DNA of 64,000 nt from Synergistaceae bacterium (GTDB lineage: Bacteria > Synergistota > Synergistia > Synergistales > Aminobacteriaceae), in NCBI GenBank assembly GCA_018436725.1, contig JAHDKT010000013.1, positions 124,001 through 188,000 on the forward strand, read 5' to 3'. Both the position numbers and the translations under genes were made by a program. How positions within the stretch are numbered: the stretch's first letter is position 1; each line of letters starts with the position of its first letter. The notes below the pieces were generated by a model. The model had not been told where the DNA came from, ran no database searches, and was given only the letters and a program-made list of their open reading frames with translations. Of this stretch, positions 32,850 through 42,800 are shown one piece after another.

Positions 32850-33650
32850 GTGACGGAAAAAAATATCGCGGATCTTCCGTTTTCGATCCGAAAAAAAATG
32901 GGGCTTGCCCTTGCGGAATTCCGAATGATAATGCCCGGCGATCGAATCCTTATCGGTCTTTCCGGCGGTAAGGACAGCATGGTGCTCGCGCTGGCCCTCG
33001 CCGGTCTGCGTCGACGCAGCCCGGTCGAATTTTCGCTCTCCGCCTGCACGGTGGACATCACCGGAGGCGAAAATGATACCGATCTGTTGCGCGATTTCTG
33101 CGAATCCCTCGGGATTCCATATTTTATAAAAGCGCACCCCATCGTCGACATCATCAACATAAGAAACGAACGCTCTCCTTGCAGCCTGTGCGCGAACATA
33201 CGAAGAGGCATACTGAATACCGCCGTGAAAGAAGCGGGCTGCAACGTGCTCGCTCTGGGACATAACCTTGACGATGCGGTCGAAACGGCTCTTATGAACC
33301 TCTTTCACACTGGACGATTCAAAGCCTTTCAACCAAAATACTGGCAGAGCCGTTCCGATGTCACGGTCATCCGCCCGCTCATCCTGACGGAAGAACGGCG
33401 TATCGCAAAGGAAGCCGCTCGTCTTGCTCTTCCTCTCCTTCCGTATACATGCCCCTTTTCTCTGGAAACCGAAAGAGTACGGGCAAAAAAAATCATCGGT
33501 CAACTTGCTGCCGGAAATCCGAGAATCAAGTACAATATAATCCACGCACTGAAAAGCATCGACGAAGGAGACAGATGGAGGTGCGCCGCTCGTCATGAGA
33601 AACAGCAGGTGATCGCTTCTGATTCCGGCGCGTGTGTTTCCGCGCTTTGA
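32850..33650 (+). CDS. TtcA-type tRNA thiolation (PP-loop ATPase) family protein
   Basis: 266-residue N-type ATP pyrophosphatase of the TtcA family, which adds sulfur to cytidine 32 of tRNA with an iron-sulfur cluster. The PP-loop is LIGLSGGKDSMVLALAL near residue 35 and the cluster/sulfur cysteines are CSLCANIRRG near 118; a downstream GHNLDDAVETALMNL segment is characteristic. The last 35 residues are unusual. The GTG start at 32850 has GAGGAGG about 9 nt upstream. It might instead be a related thiolation enzyme; TtcA is the best fit. Confidence 0.82.
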   Translation: MTEKNIADLPFSIRKKMGLALAEFRMIMPGDRILIGLSGGKDSMVLALALAGLRRRSPVEFSLSACTVDITGGENDTDLLRDFCESLGIPYFIKAHPIVDIINIRNERSPCSLCANIRRGILNTAVKEAGCNVLALGHNLDDAVETALMNLFHTGRFKAFQPKYWQSRSDVTVIRPLILTEERRIAKEAARLALPLLPYTCPFSLETERVRAKKIIGQLAAGNPRIKYNIIHALKSIDEGDRWRCAARHEKQQVIASDSGACVSAL

Positions 33651-33742
33651 GAAGAATCCCTGCAGTCTCCGGAACGGTATGGCCGGATTCCCTTGGTCCT
33701 TCGCGTTCCAAGGAGTGAGAAAGCTCTTCAAGGAGAGATGAC

Positions 33743-35578
33743 ATGGGTAAAATCGAGGAACACGCGGTACCCCCTTCGCCTCCGGAAACCTCTTTTTCCG
33801 GAGGACTTGCTTCCCTTACGGAAAACGAGGAGATCGTCAGAAGGTATTTCCATTGGGATCCTCTGGACGATCCTTCTTTCGCTAATCTTATCGTCGGGAA
33901 GGGCAACATCGGCGGAAAAGGTCGATCGCTCCTTTTCGCAATGGCAAAGCTTCGAGAAAGCAATGACGAAACGCTGAAGCGAGTGGTATTTCCTCCTTCT
34001 CTCTTCATCGCCACAGAGTCGTTCGACAGCGTTGTCGCTCAGATTCCTAATTTGGAGACGCTAAAAAACGAGTCCCCGGAGAACATCGAAGAAGCTTTCC
34101 TTGCGACGAAACTGCCCGATTCCGTTATCGAGGCTGTAAGGGGCTTTCTCTCCAAGATCACGGACCCTATTGTCGTCAGAAGCAGCAGTGTACTGGAGGA
34201 TTCTCTGAAATACTCATTCGCGGGCAAGTACCTCTCGACTTTCGAGTTCAACGGAGAGGACGAACCTCTCGAAACACGCGTCGCACATGTAGAACAAGAT
34301 ATCAAGAAGATTTACGCGCGGACCTTCTTTCCTGTCGCCGTCGCCTACCGTCTGAAGCACGGTCTGGGAGACGACAGGATGGGGATTATCGTTATGCGCG
34401 TCGCCGGAAAGTGGCGCGGCCGTTATTACTATCCAACCATGGCGGGAGTAGGCTTTTCCCGCTACTATCGCCGCTGGACCACACGAATCAAGTCCGAGGA
34501 CGGTATCATCCGTCTCGTCTTCGGCATGGGTACCACAAGCACGAAACGCGGGTACGCCCGCACGTTCGCCCTGACGCTCCCTTCGCTCCGTCCCGAGGGG
34601 CAGAATCCGTTCAACATCATGCGTCACGCACAGGAACACTTCCAGGTGATCGACAGAGAACAAAAGGCGCTCGTCACGGTGGACGTCAAGCAGATATGGA
34701 AGGATATCTTCCCCTACCACAGCTGTTTTCCCGATTATGCCCAGATTTACAGCCCCGACGAGGAGGGCGGCTATTTCACTCCCATGTCGCGTCACGGGTC
34801 CGTCATCGAAAAAGGTGAAAAAGTCTGTTTCACGTTCGAAGAGTTCGCATTTAGGTCAAAGCACTTTTTCGACAGGATGAAAAAACTACTCGCCCTTTTG
34901 GACAAAGAGATGGGCGTACCGGCGGATGTGGAGTTCGCTTTCCATCCCACGGAGGATTTCGTCGAGATCGTTCAGGCGCGCCCTCTCTGGATTAGCGAAC
35001 AGATATCTTCCGCGAATATCCCCAAACTGGAAAAGCGGGACGTAGTGCTCCGCGCGGACCGCATGGTCACGCACGGCGTGAAGGAGAACATACCCTATCT
35101 TGTATACATCGATCATCATATCTACGCTCAGGAGACGCGCTTTCACGATGTGGCACGAGCGATAGGTTCGGTGAACGACATGCTGAAGGGTTCCAGATTC
35201 ATTCTTGTGGCGCCGGGACGCGTCGGGTCGAGCAATCCGTTGCTCGGAGTTCCCGTACAGTACAACGAAATCACCCGTTGCTGCTGCATCGTCGAGGTAG
35301 GATTTCCGAAAGAGGGGTATATGCCCGAACTCTCCTTCGGTACGCACTTCTTTACCGACCTGGAGATAGACGGCATCCTGTACATGCCCGTGTACGAAGG
35401 CGCGAAGAACAACGTTTTCGACGAGCGCTTCTTCGATTCTTCTCCTTATACCCTCGGCGGACACGCCGGGGTGCGTATCTACTCGGGTTCCTTTTCCGTG
35501 TACACCGACGGAGACAAGAACATGGGCGTGGTTGTTGCGGACAGGGTGGACGAACCCGAGTCGGTGTGGGGGGAGTAA
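33743..35578 (+). CDS. Orphan pyruvate phosphate dikinase/PEP synthase-type ATP-binding protein
   Basis: 611-residue protein whose first two thirds resemble the PPDK N-terminal ATP-grasp domain: LIVGKGNIGGKGRSLLFA near residue 50 and VVRSSSVLEDSLKYSFAGKYLSTF near 145, then an ATP-binding ridge HPTEDFVEIVQARPLW near 400. The usual phosphohistidine swivelling domain and PEP/pyruvate barrel are missing; the final 190 residues form an unrecognised domain (LVYIDHHIYAQETRFHDV to the end). The reaction is therefore unknown. AAGGAG lies 9 nt ahead of the ATG. It starts 92 nt after the TtcA-like gene and is followed by its own terminator. Confidence 0.8.
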   Translation: MGKIEEHAVPPSPPETSFSGGLASLTENEEIVRRYFHWDPLDDPSFANLIVGKGNIGGKGRSLLFAMAKLRESNDETLKRVVFPPSLFIATESFDSVVAQIPNLETLKNESPENIEEAFLATKLPDSVIEAVRGFLSKITDPIVVRSSSVLEDSLKYSFAGKYLSTFEFNGEDEPLETRVAHVEQDIKKIYARTFFPVAVAYRLKHGLGDDRMGIIVMRVAGKWRGRYYYPTMAGVGFSRYYRRWTTRIKSEDGIIRLVFGMGTTSTKRGYARTFALTLPSLRPEGQNPFNIMRHAQEHFQVIDREQKALVTVDVKQIWKDIFPYHSCFPDYAQIYSPDEEGGYFTPMSRHGSVIEKGEKVCFTFEEFAFRSKHFFDRMKKLLALLDKEMGVPADVEFAFHPTEDFVEIVQARPLWISEQISSANIPKLEKRDVVLRADRMVTHGVKENIPYLVYIDHHIYAQETRFHDVARAIGSVNDMLKGSRFILVAPGRVGSSNPLLGVPVQYNEITRCCCIVEVGFPKEGYMPELSFGTHFFTDLEIDGILYMPVYEGAKNNVFDERFFDSSPYTLGGHAGVRIYSGSFSVYTDGDKNMGVVVADRVDEPESVWGE

Positions 35579-35592
35579 ATTTTTCAGAAGCG

Positions 35593-35637
35593 AAGAAGAC
35601 CGCGCAAGGAGTTGCTCCGGCGCGGTCTTCTTTCTTG
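35593..35637 (+). terminator. Terminator after the ATP-grasp protein gene
   Basis: GAAGACCGCGC (35595-35605) pairs with GCGCGGTCTTC (35620-35630) around a 14-nt loop, then TTTCTT. It lies close behind the stop at 35578. Confidence 0.85.
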
Positions 35638-35654
35638 ATTTTTTCAGAAATATG

Positions 35655-37070
35655 TCAGAGCGTCATTTCCCGGAGCGAAAGTTTTTCCGCAAGCTCCGTT
35701 ACTTCAAGTGCCTGGGCGCTGTAATCGGGGCGTCCCATCAAACCGTAGGTGAAATTCTTCCCCTGCTCCACCCCGGGCTGATCGAAAGGGTTCACATCCA
35801 GAACATATCCCGTGAGCGCCGTAACATGTTCGTAGAGTTGGATCAAAGCGCCGAGCCGCCGTTCGTCCAACCGGGGAATCTCGATAGTCACTACCGGCTT
35901 TCCTCCCTTGGCGACGGCCGCCGCCGTCGAAAGGGCTTCGTAACGTCGCAGGGAGTTCATCGACTGGCCGAACAGATAGCCAAGCGGAACAAGCGCTTTC
36001 TCCTCCGTCTCCGGGATCACGATATCCTCCTCCGGCGCCGAAACGGTGATGACGGTAAAGAGCTTGTCGTCGGGGCCTTCGGTGTAGAGCTGGATCTGCG
36101 AATGCTGGTCGATGGCTCCCAGCGCGCGGACCGGAGTCGACCCGACGCCGTTCTTTCCCAGGCTCTCGCCCCAGAGCTGCGCGAACCACTCGCAGAACCG
36201 TTCGAGCGCATCTTCGTACGGCATCATGACCGTCATGTTTCGTCCATGCCGATAGTGCGCCACAGAGAGCGCCGAAAGAAACCATGCCGGGTTCTCGAAG
36301 AGCGAAGCGCGCTGCGCAAGTTTTTCGTCCATCTCCGCCGCGCCCGCGAGCAGTTTTCTCCCGTCGAGTCCGAGTGCGCAGGCTGAAAGAAGGCCGACCG
36401 AGGAGAGCACCGAAAACCGCCCGCCGACGTCCGATGGTAGCACGAGGCGGCGGCAGCCTATTTCGTCGGCGAATGGTCTAAGAACGCCTTTTTCCTCGTC
36501 GGTGATGACAAGAACATGTTCCGCAGCCTTTTTCGGCCCCAGCTCCACCTTCAGTCGATCCCAGAAAAAGAGGAAATTCGCCATAGTCTCGGCGGTACTC
36601 CCCGATTTGCTGATGACTATGAAGGCGGTTTTTTCGGGCTCGATAAGATTCCAGACCGTCCTATTGTCCCGAGGATCGACGTTGTCGGCGAGATAGAATC
36701 TGGGGCCGCCCCTCTTTGCCTCGGGCAATTCGTTCCAATAAGGGGGAAGGAGCGCGCCGTGCAACATCAAATTGCCCAGAGCGGAGCCGCCGATTCCTGC
36801 TTGGACCATGGCATCGAATCCACGCAACCAACCCGCCGCCTCTTCGATATCGCCGATATCTCTGAAAGGAAGGGCAAGCCACCCCACCCCGTCCCTTCCC
36901 GCGGCGCATCCCTCACGGAGCCAGGCATCGCCTTTCGCCAGGATTTCCGCGTATTTTTTCAGCGATTCCGCGCTCACCCCGCGGGGAGACACGGAATCCG
37001 CCCCGTTGTCAACCGCCATTCCGAATGATACGGTGAACAGATCGGAATCGGAACGCGTTCCTCTCGCCAC
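35655..37070 (-). CDS. pgi: Glucose-6-phosphate isomerase
   Basis: 471-residue Pgi that interconverts glucose-6-phosphate and fructose-6-phosphate in the cytosol. The sugar-isomerase folds show AGIGGSALG near residue 93, the phosphate loop ISKSGSTAET near 155, and catalytic region IDQHSQIQLYTEGPDDKLFT near 325, with the Lys in PGVEQGKNFTYG near 440. The chosen GTG at 37070 has AAGGAG 8 nt upstream; another in-frame GTG nine bases earlier sits too close to that site. Together with gap it implies a working sugar branch despite an amino acid fermenter setting. Confidence 0.95.
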   Translation of the reverse strand: MARGTRSDSDLFTVSFGMAVDNGADSVSPRGVSAESLKKYAEILAKGDAWLREGCAAGRDGVGWLALPFRDIGDIEEAAGWLRGFDAMVQAGIGGSALGNLMLHGALLPPYWNELPEAKRGGPRFYLADNVDPRDNRTVWNLIEPEKTAFIVISKSGSTAETMANFLFFWDRLKVELGPKKAAEHVLVITDEEKGVLRPFADEIGCRRLVLPSDVGGRFSVLSSVGLLSACALGLDGRKLLAGAAEMDEKLAQRASLFENPAWFLSALSVAHYRHGRNMTVMMPYEDALERFCEWFAQLWGESLGKNGVGSTPVRALGAIDQHSQIQLYTEGPDDKLFTVITVSAPEEDIVIPETEEKALVPLGYLFGQSMNSLRRYEALSTAAAVAKGGKPVVTIEIPRLDERRLGALIQLYEHVTALTGYVLDVNPFDQPGVEQGKNFTYGLMGRPDYSAQALEVTELAEKLSLREMTL

Positions 37071-37094
37071 TTTCTCCACTCCTTCCCATACAGC

Positions 37095-37331
37095 CTATTG
37101 ATTCAGTTTCGAGATCTCCTCGTCGATGGCCTCCGGGTTGTATCCCACGATATACTTCTCGCCGATTCTGGTCACCGGAACGCCCATCTGCCCCGTCTTC
37201 TTGACCATCTCCATGGCGGCCTCCCGGTCCGCAGCGACATCGATCACCTCGAAGGCGACCTTCTTTCCCTCCAGATACTCCTTCACCTTGGTGCACCAAG
37301 GGCATGTCTTGGTCGAATACACAGTTATCAT
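37095..37331 (-). CDS. Glutaredoxin-like thiol-disulfide protein
   Basis: 78-residue compact glutaredoxin/NrdH-like protein with the active site CPWC at residues 11-14 (STKTCPWCTKVKEYLEGK), the cis-Pro segment MGVPVTRIGEKYIVGYN near 50-60 and a short C-terminal helix. It would reduce disulfides using glutathione-free electron donors in the cytosol. ATG 37331 has GGAGG 8 nt upstream. It starts divergently from the electron-transfer operon, with an AT-rich palindrome between, and ends 24 nt before pgi begins on the same strand. Confidence 0.9.
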   Translation of the reverse strand: MITVYSTKTCPWCTKVKEYLEGKKVAFEVIDVAADREAAMEMVKKTGQMGVPVTRIGEKYIVGYNPEAIDEEISKLNQ

Positions 37332-37350
37332 AGCAGACACCTCCGTAGAT

Positions 37351-37377
37351 GATATATACTTAAGGGGAGTATATATC
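37351..37377. promoter_or_regulatory. Perfect AT-rich inverted repeat upstream of glutaredoxin
   Basis: GATATATACT (37351-37360) and AGTATATATC (37368-37377) are perfect 10-bp arms separated by 7 nt, 20 nt before the glutaredoxin start on the minus strand, in its leader. Typical of an operator for a dimeric regulator. Confidence 0.5.
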
Positions 37378-37397
37378 AAATTTCCCTCCCGGTCGAG

Positions 37398-37462
37398 TTT
37401 ATTATATACCGAATTTCTTCCGGGATGGGTAATTGTCCTGAATTCGCGGTATAATAAATACC
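37398..37462. promoter_or_regulatory. Divergent -10 elements for glutaredoxin and the NADH operon
   Basis: On the minus strand TATAAT sits within CGGTATATAATAAA (37411-37398); on the plus strand TATAAT is at 37450-37455 in a mirror-image context, CGGTATAATAAA (37447-37458). The plus element also lies in a small dyad GGTAT-x5-ATACC (37448-37462). Matching -35 boxes are poor, which fits activator control. Confidence 0.45.
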
Positions 37463-37505
37463 ATCACCGGGGTATTTCACTGAAAATGCACGAGGAGGAA
37501 ATAAA

Positions 37506-38021
37506 ATGACCATGTCGACGAAGGCCTCCGTGAGTTCCGCTTTGGAGCAGCGACTTCTTCCAATAGCGGAGCGATACCGGGGAAGGAAGGGGATCACCAT
37601 ACCGCTTCTTGCGGATCTCCAGAGGGAGATGGGGTACATCGCTCCGGAAGCGGTGGATTATATCGCGCATGAGCTGGATATTCCGGCTGCGGAGATGTTC
37701 GGCGTCGCGACGTTTTACGCCATGTTCCGCCTCCAGCCGGAGGGAAAGCATGTGATCCGCCTTTGCCGGGGGACGGCATGTCACGTTCAGGGATCGGCGC
37801 GTATCGGGGAGCAGATTCAGCGGCATCTTTCGGTGACCGACGGCGGGACCACCTCCGACGGGGTGTTCACGCTGCAGTTCGTCGCCTGTCTGGGATGTTG
37901 CAGTCTGGCGCCGGTCATGATGGTGGACGAGGAAGTTTTCGGGCTGCTGACACCCGAAAAAGCCGTCGATGTCCTTGAATCCGTGCGCCGCGCCTCCTCT
38001 GGAAACGGCGCTGCGGACTAG
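37506..38021 (+). CDS. NuoE/HndA-type [2Fe-2S] subunit of an NADH-dependent electron-transfer complex
   Basis: 171-residue thioredoxin-like ferredoxin subunit, the 24 kDa complex I type. Cluster ligands are Cys87 and Cys92 (CRGTAC) with Cys128 and Cys132 (CLGCC), C-x4-C and C-x3-C as in NuoE and HndA. The N-terminal helical segment LADLQREMGYIAPEAVDYIAHEL is typical. GAGGAGG is 7 nt before ATG 37506. It opens a three-gene operon and would pass electrons between the flavin of the NuoF-like subunit and other clusters. Confidence 0.92.
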   Translation: MTMSTKASVSSALEQRLLPIAERYRGRKGITIPLLADLQREMGYIAPEAVDYIAHELDIPAAEMFGVATFYAMFRLQPEGKHVIRLCRGTACHVQGSARIGEQIQRHLSVTDGGTTSDGVFTLQFVACLGCCSLAPVMMVDEEVFGLLTPEKAVDVLESVRRASSGNGAAD

Positions 38022-38039
38022 CTCATGGAGGTGTGCAAG

Positions 38040-39806
38040 GTGACCAAAACTATCGTGAAGGTCGGTCTGGCGAGCTGCGGCGTTGCCGCCGGCGCCGTCC
38101 CGATATACGAAACGCTTCTCTCCGCTTTGAAAGGGCGCGACGATGTCGAGATAAAAAAAGTCGGCTGTATAGGACTCTGTTACATGGAGCCCATAGTGGA
38201 GATAGAGCGCGACGGAAAATCCATCGCCTACGGCAAGGTGGACACGGCGCTCGCAAAGGAGATCGCCGAATCGCACGCGGTTCGTGGAGAGATTGTCCAG
38301 AGGGCGGTGATCCTCGACCCCTCTTCCAAGGCGTGCGAGAACGAACGTATGGACAGTCAGGTGCGCATCGTACTGCGGAACAGCGGACTCATCGATCCGG
38401 AGAAGATCGACGAGTACGTCGCCCGCGACGGCTACGACGCGCTGAAGAAAGCGCTCTCCATGACGCCGGAACAGGTGATCGAAGAAGTCCTTGCCAGCGG
38501 CCTCCGAGGCCGCGGAGGGGCTGGATTTCCTACCGGGCTCAAATGGAAGTTCGCACGCGGCGCCAAGGGGGACAAGAAGTACTTCGTCTGTAATGCCGAC
38601 GAGGGCGATCCCGGCGCGTTCATGGACCGCTCCGTGCTCGAGAGCGACCCGCACAGCATCATCGAGGGCATGGCCATCGGCGGATACTCCATCGGTTCGG
38701 ACGAGGGAATCATCTACTGCCGGGCGGAGTACCCGCTCGCCATCAAGCACCTCAACGTCGCTCTCGAACAGGCGCGCGAAAAAGGGTACCTCGGGAAGAA
38801 CATCCTCGGATCGAATTTTTCGTTCGACATTCACATAAAAGAAGGCGCGGGCGCGTTCGTCTGCGGGGAAGAAACCGCAATGATCGCATCCATCGAAGGC
38901 CGGCGCGGCATGCCGCGTCCGAGACCTCCGTTCCCCGCGAACAGCGGAGTCTTCGGCAAGCCGACGAACATCAACAACGTGGAGACCATCGCCAATATCC
39001 CCTGGATCATCCTCAACGGCGCGGCGAAGTTCTCCGAATACGGAATCGGCAAGAGCCGGGGAACGAAGGTGTTCGCTCTCGCAGGAAAGATCAAGAAGGG
39101 CGGCCTCGCGGAGGTTCCGATGGGGATGCCGCTGCGCGAGGTCATCTTCAACGTGGCGGGCGGTATCGCGGAGAACAAGAAGTTCAAGGCCGTCCAGCTC
39201 GGAGGCCCCTCGGGCGGTTGTATTCCGGAATCGCTTCTCGACACTCCGGTGGACTATGAGTCCATCAACGCCACGGGGGCCATAATGGGCTCCGGGGGAA
39301 TGGTGGTCATGGACGAAACGACGTGCATCGTCGACGTCGCGAAGTTCTTCCTTGCTTTCGTCCAAAAGGAGTCCTGCGGAAAGTGTCCCTTCTGTCGCAT
39401 AGGCACGAAACGGATGCTTGAAATCCTTGAGCGCATCTCGGAGGGGAAGGGCGTCATGGAAGACCTCGATACGCTCCTCGACCTCGCCTACCAGGTCAAG
39501 GAGGGCTCTCTCTGCGGTCTCGGCCAGACGGCTCCGAATCCCGTCCTCACCACGCTGAAATACTTCCGCGAAGAGTACGAGACCCACATCAGGGAAAAGA
39601 AGTGCCCCGCGAAGGTCTGTACGAACCTCATCCACTACGTCATCGACCCCGCCGTGTGCATCGGCTGCACGAAGTGCGCCCGAAACTGCCCTGTCTCCTG
39701 TATCGCGGGAGAAGTAAAGAAGCCCCACGTCATCGACGATGAAAAGTGCATCCGGTGCGGCCAGTGCAAAAAGGTCTGCCCCGTGGGCGCCATTTCCGTG
39801 GAATAA
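38040..39806 (+). CDS. NuoF/HndC-type NADH-binding flavoprotein subunit
   Basis: 588-residue NADH-dehydrogenase subunit. An N-terminal thioredoxin-like region (Cys13, then GCIGLC near 43-47) matches HndC relatives. The FMN/NADH domain has SGLRGRGGAGFPTGLKW near residue 152 and YFVCNADEGDPGAFMDR near 185; the [4Fe-4S] site is ESCGKCPFCRIGTKR near 445, and two ferredoxin clusters are at the C-terminus (CIGCTKCARNCPVSC, CIRCGQCKKVCPVGA). GTG 38040 is preferred because GGAGG lies 8 nt ahead; an ATG at 38025 lacks a site. It follows the NuoE-like gene by 18 nt and is the NAD(H) input or output of the complex. Confidence 0.93.
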   Translation: MTKTIVKVGLASCGVAAGAVPIYETLLSALKGRDDVEIKKVGCIGLCYMEPIVEIERDGKSIAYGKVDTALAKEIAESHAVRGEIVQRAVILDPSSKACENERMDSQVRIVLRNSGLIDPEKIDEYVARDGYDALKKALSMTPEQVIEEVLASGLRGRGGAGFPTGLKWKFARGAKGDKKYFVCNADEGDPGAFMDRSVLESDPHSIIEGMAIGGYSIGSDEGIIYCRAEYPLAIKHLNVALEQAREKGYLGKNILGSNFSFDIHIKEGAGAFVCGEETAMIASIEGRRGMPRPRPPFPANSGVFGKPTNINNVETIANIPWIILNGAAKFSEYGIGKSRGTKVFALAGKIKKGGLAEVPMGMPLREVIFNVAGGIAENKKFKAVQLGGPSGGCIPESLLDTPVDYESINATGAIMGSGGMVVMDETTCIVDVAKFFLAFVQKESCGKCPFCRIGTKRMLEILERISEGKGVMEDLDTLLDLAYQVKEGSLCGLGQTAPNPVLTTLKYFREEYETHIREKKCPAKVCTNLIHYVIDPAVCIGCTKCARNCPVSCIAGEVKKPHVIDDEKCIRCGQCKKVCPVGAISVE

Positions 39807-39833
39807 GCCTTGTCGGGAGGATTTCGAGCTGCC

Positions 39834-42800
39834 ATGAAGAAAAATATAAAAGTCACACTCAATGGAAAAACAGTCTACGGTTACGAGGGCCAACGGATTC
39901 TCGACCTCTGCACCGAGTGCGGCGTGGAGATTCCCACGCTCTGCTACGATCCGCATCTCAGCCTGCACGGAGGCTGCTCCGTCTGCCTCGTCGAAGTCGA
40001 GGGCGCGAAGACGCTCCTGCGGGCATGCGCGAACACCATCTCGCAGGGGATGGTCATCAAGACGGAGACGGAACGGGCAGTCAGCGCGCGGCGGACCGCA
40101 CTCGAACTGCTTCTCTCGGACCACGTCGGCGACTGCCGCCCTCCGTGCACGCTCACCTGTCCCGCGAACGGCAACGTACAGGCCTATATCAACCTCGCCG
40201 CGCAGGGAAAGTACGACGAGTCACTCGACGTGCTGCACCACCATGTCACGCTCCCTGCGTGCATCGGCAGGGTCTGCCCCGCCCCTTGCGAGAAGAAGTG
40301 CCGCAGGAACTTCGTCGACGACGCCCCGGTTTCAATAAAAGAGATCAAACGCTTCGTCGGCGACTGGGCGATTCGCAACGAAAAGATGGGATTCGTTCCC
40401 AAGATCGAGGAAAACGGGAAGCGAATCGCCGTCGTGGGCGGAGGTCCCGCCGGTATTTCAGCGGCTTACTATCTCAGGTTGAAGGGGTATGCCCCGGTCG
40501 TCTTCGAGAAGGAGATGCTCCTCGGCGGCATGATGCGGTACGGAATTCCCGACTATCGTCTGCCGCAGCACGTGCTCCAGGCGGAGATCGACTGGCTGCT
40601 GTCGCACGGCGTGGAGGTCCGCACCGGAATGACCCTCGGTAAGAATATCGCCCTCGAAGAACTCCGAAAGGAGTACGACGGCGTGATTCTCGCCATGGGG
40701 TGCTGGAAATCCTCCCCCATGCGCGTCCCGGGAGAGGAGCTTGACGGCGTCCTTGGGGGCATCGATTTCCTGTACGATGTGAAGACGAACCCCTCCGTCG
40801 CGATCGGCAAGAGAGTCGCGGTCGTCGGCGGCGGAAATACCGCGATGGACGCATGCCGCTCCGCCCGACGCCTGGGCGCGGAGGAGGTCTCCGTGCTCTA
40901 CCGACGCTCGCGCGAGGAGATGCCGGCGGACGACATCGAAATTGAAGAGGCTACTGAAGAAGGAGTCGATTTTATCTATCTCGCCGCGCCGAAGACAATC
41001 GAAGGAAACGGCAAAGTCGAGCGTATCGTCTGCGAACGGATGCGACTCGGCGAACCCGACGCCTCCGGCAGACGGAGCCCCGTCCCCACGGGAGAGACGT
41101 TTGTCCTTGAAGTCGACACCGTCATCGCGGCGGTCGGCCAGGGAATCGACTTCTCCACCGTTCCCGCCGAGCTGCACGACGGCAGAAAAATGAAAGTGGG
41201 CAAGGACTATGAAACGCCGCTTCCCGGCGTCTTCGTCTGCGGCGACCAGCAGACGGGACCCAAGATCGCCATCGAGGCGATCGGCAACGGGCACTGGGCC
41301 GCGGATTCTCTGGACCACTATCTGACGCACGGAACGCCCAAAAAACCGTTCTTCTACGATATCGTCCGGACGGACCTCGGCCCCGAGGACTTCGCCGACG
41401 TCGAACGCACAACGCAGGAGCACGTGGCGCACGTTTCCGGAGAGACGCGGCTGGCCGCTCCCTTCAATGAGTACAGCAAAGGACTGACCGAAGAGCAAAC
41501 CCTCCGCGACGCGAAGCGCTGTATGGAGTGCGGCTGCGCCGACGTCTTCGAATGCAAGCTCCGTAAATTCGCGACTACGCACGAAGTGCAGCCCGAGAAG
41601 CTGGCGGGCGCCCACGTCGAAAAGTTCGAGGACGCCAACCAGTACTACGTGCGGAACATGGACAAGTGCGTCCTCTGCGCGAAGTGCGTCCGCGCGTGCG
41701 ACGAAATCTCCGGTTTCCACGCCATCGACTTCGCGAAGCGTGGCTTCGAGTCCGTACTCACACCGCACTTCTTCAACGACATGGAACACTCCGACTGCAC
41801 TTTCTGCGGCCTCTGCACCCAGGTCTGCCCGGTCGGGGCCCTTATGGAGAAACGCGCCGAACGTTGGCCGCATCTGGAAGAGCCGCGGATCGTCAAGACA
41901 ACATGTATGCTCTGCCCGGTAGGCTGCGAACTCGACCTGAATCTCGACAGGAAGCGTTCGCGAATTGTCCGCGTTACTACCGATCTCGACAACCCCGAGG
42001 CCCCGACCGGCGGTTCGTGCTGTGTGAAGGGGCGCTACGGCTTTAAAGACGTAGCGGACGACGGCGCCTTCGTCCCCGCGCTCAAGGGAAACTCCGCCTC
42101 CTGGAGCGACGCCGTCGCGGCTTTCGACGCGCTCGCAGCCGGGAACGACGCGGCGTTCGTGCTTGGCCCGTCCCTCACATCCGAAGAAGTGCGCGCTCTT
42201 AAGGGGTACGCCGCCCTTCGCGCTCCGGACGCACGGATGTCCGCGACTTGCGATGCGGAGTTCATTCCTCTTCTCGATGAGGCGGCGCGTCGCAAGGATG
42301 TTGTCGGAGCAACCTACGCCTCCATGACCGGCTCCTCTCCGGCAAGCGATATACGCTGCGGAGAGGCCGACGCGTACCTGCTCGTCCGAACGAACACCGA
42401 CGACGACCAGCCGGTGCTCACATCCTGGCTCCGCAGGTCCGCTCGTCACCGTAAGGCAGCGGTGGTCTACATCGGCCAGACGCCGGGCCTCCTCGACAAA
42501 GGCGAAGCCGTCGTTCTGCGCCCGGAACACGGAAAATACGGCCAGGTCCTTGCTGCGCTCACTTCCGTAGTCAGGGCGCTCACGGCCAAGGAGAGCGTCG
42601 CCTCGGCCGGTCTCCTCTCCGGTACCGGCGTTCTTCCCGAAGACCTTGAAAAAGCGGCCGGACTCCTCGCCGCCGCGAAACATCCTGTGACCCTTATCGG
42701 CGCGGAGTCGCCCGCTAAAGAAGCCTTCGACGCCGCGGCGTCGCTCGCCGGAGGACGCTACCTTCTTCTCTTCAAGGGAGCCGGGAGCACCGCCCTCCTT

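Noticed and set aside
37464..40124. 886-codon open frame on the minus strand, antisense to the NADH operon.
   Set aside because: It lies opposite well-identified NuoE/NuoF-like genes; composition (His, Asp, Arg-rich) is that of a GC-driven antisense shadow and no motif is present.
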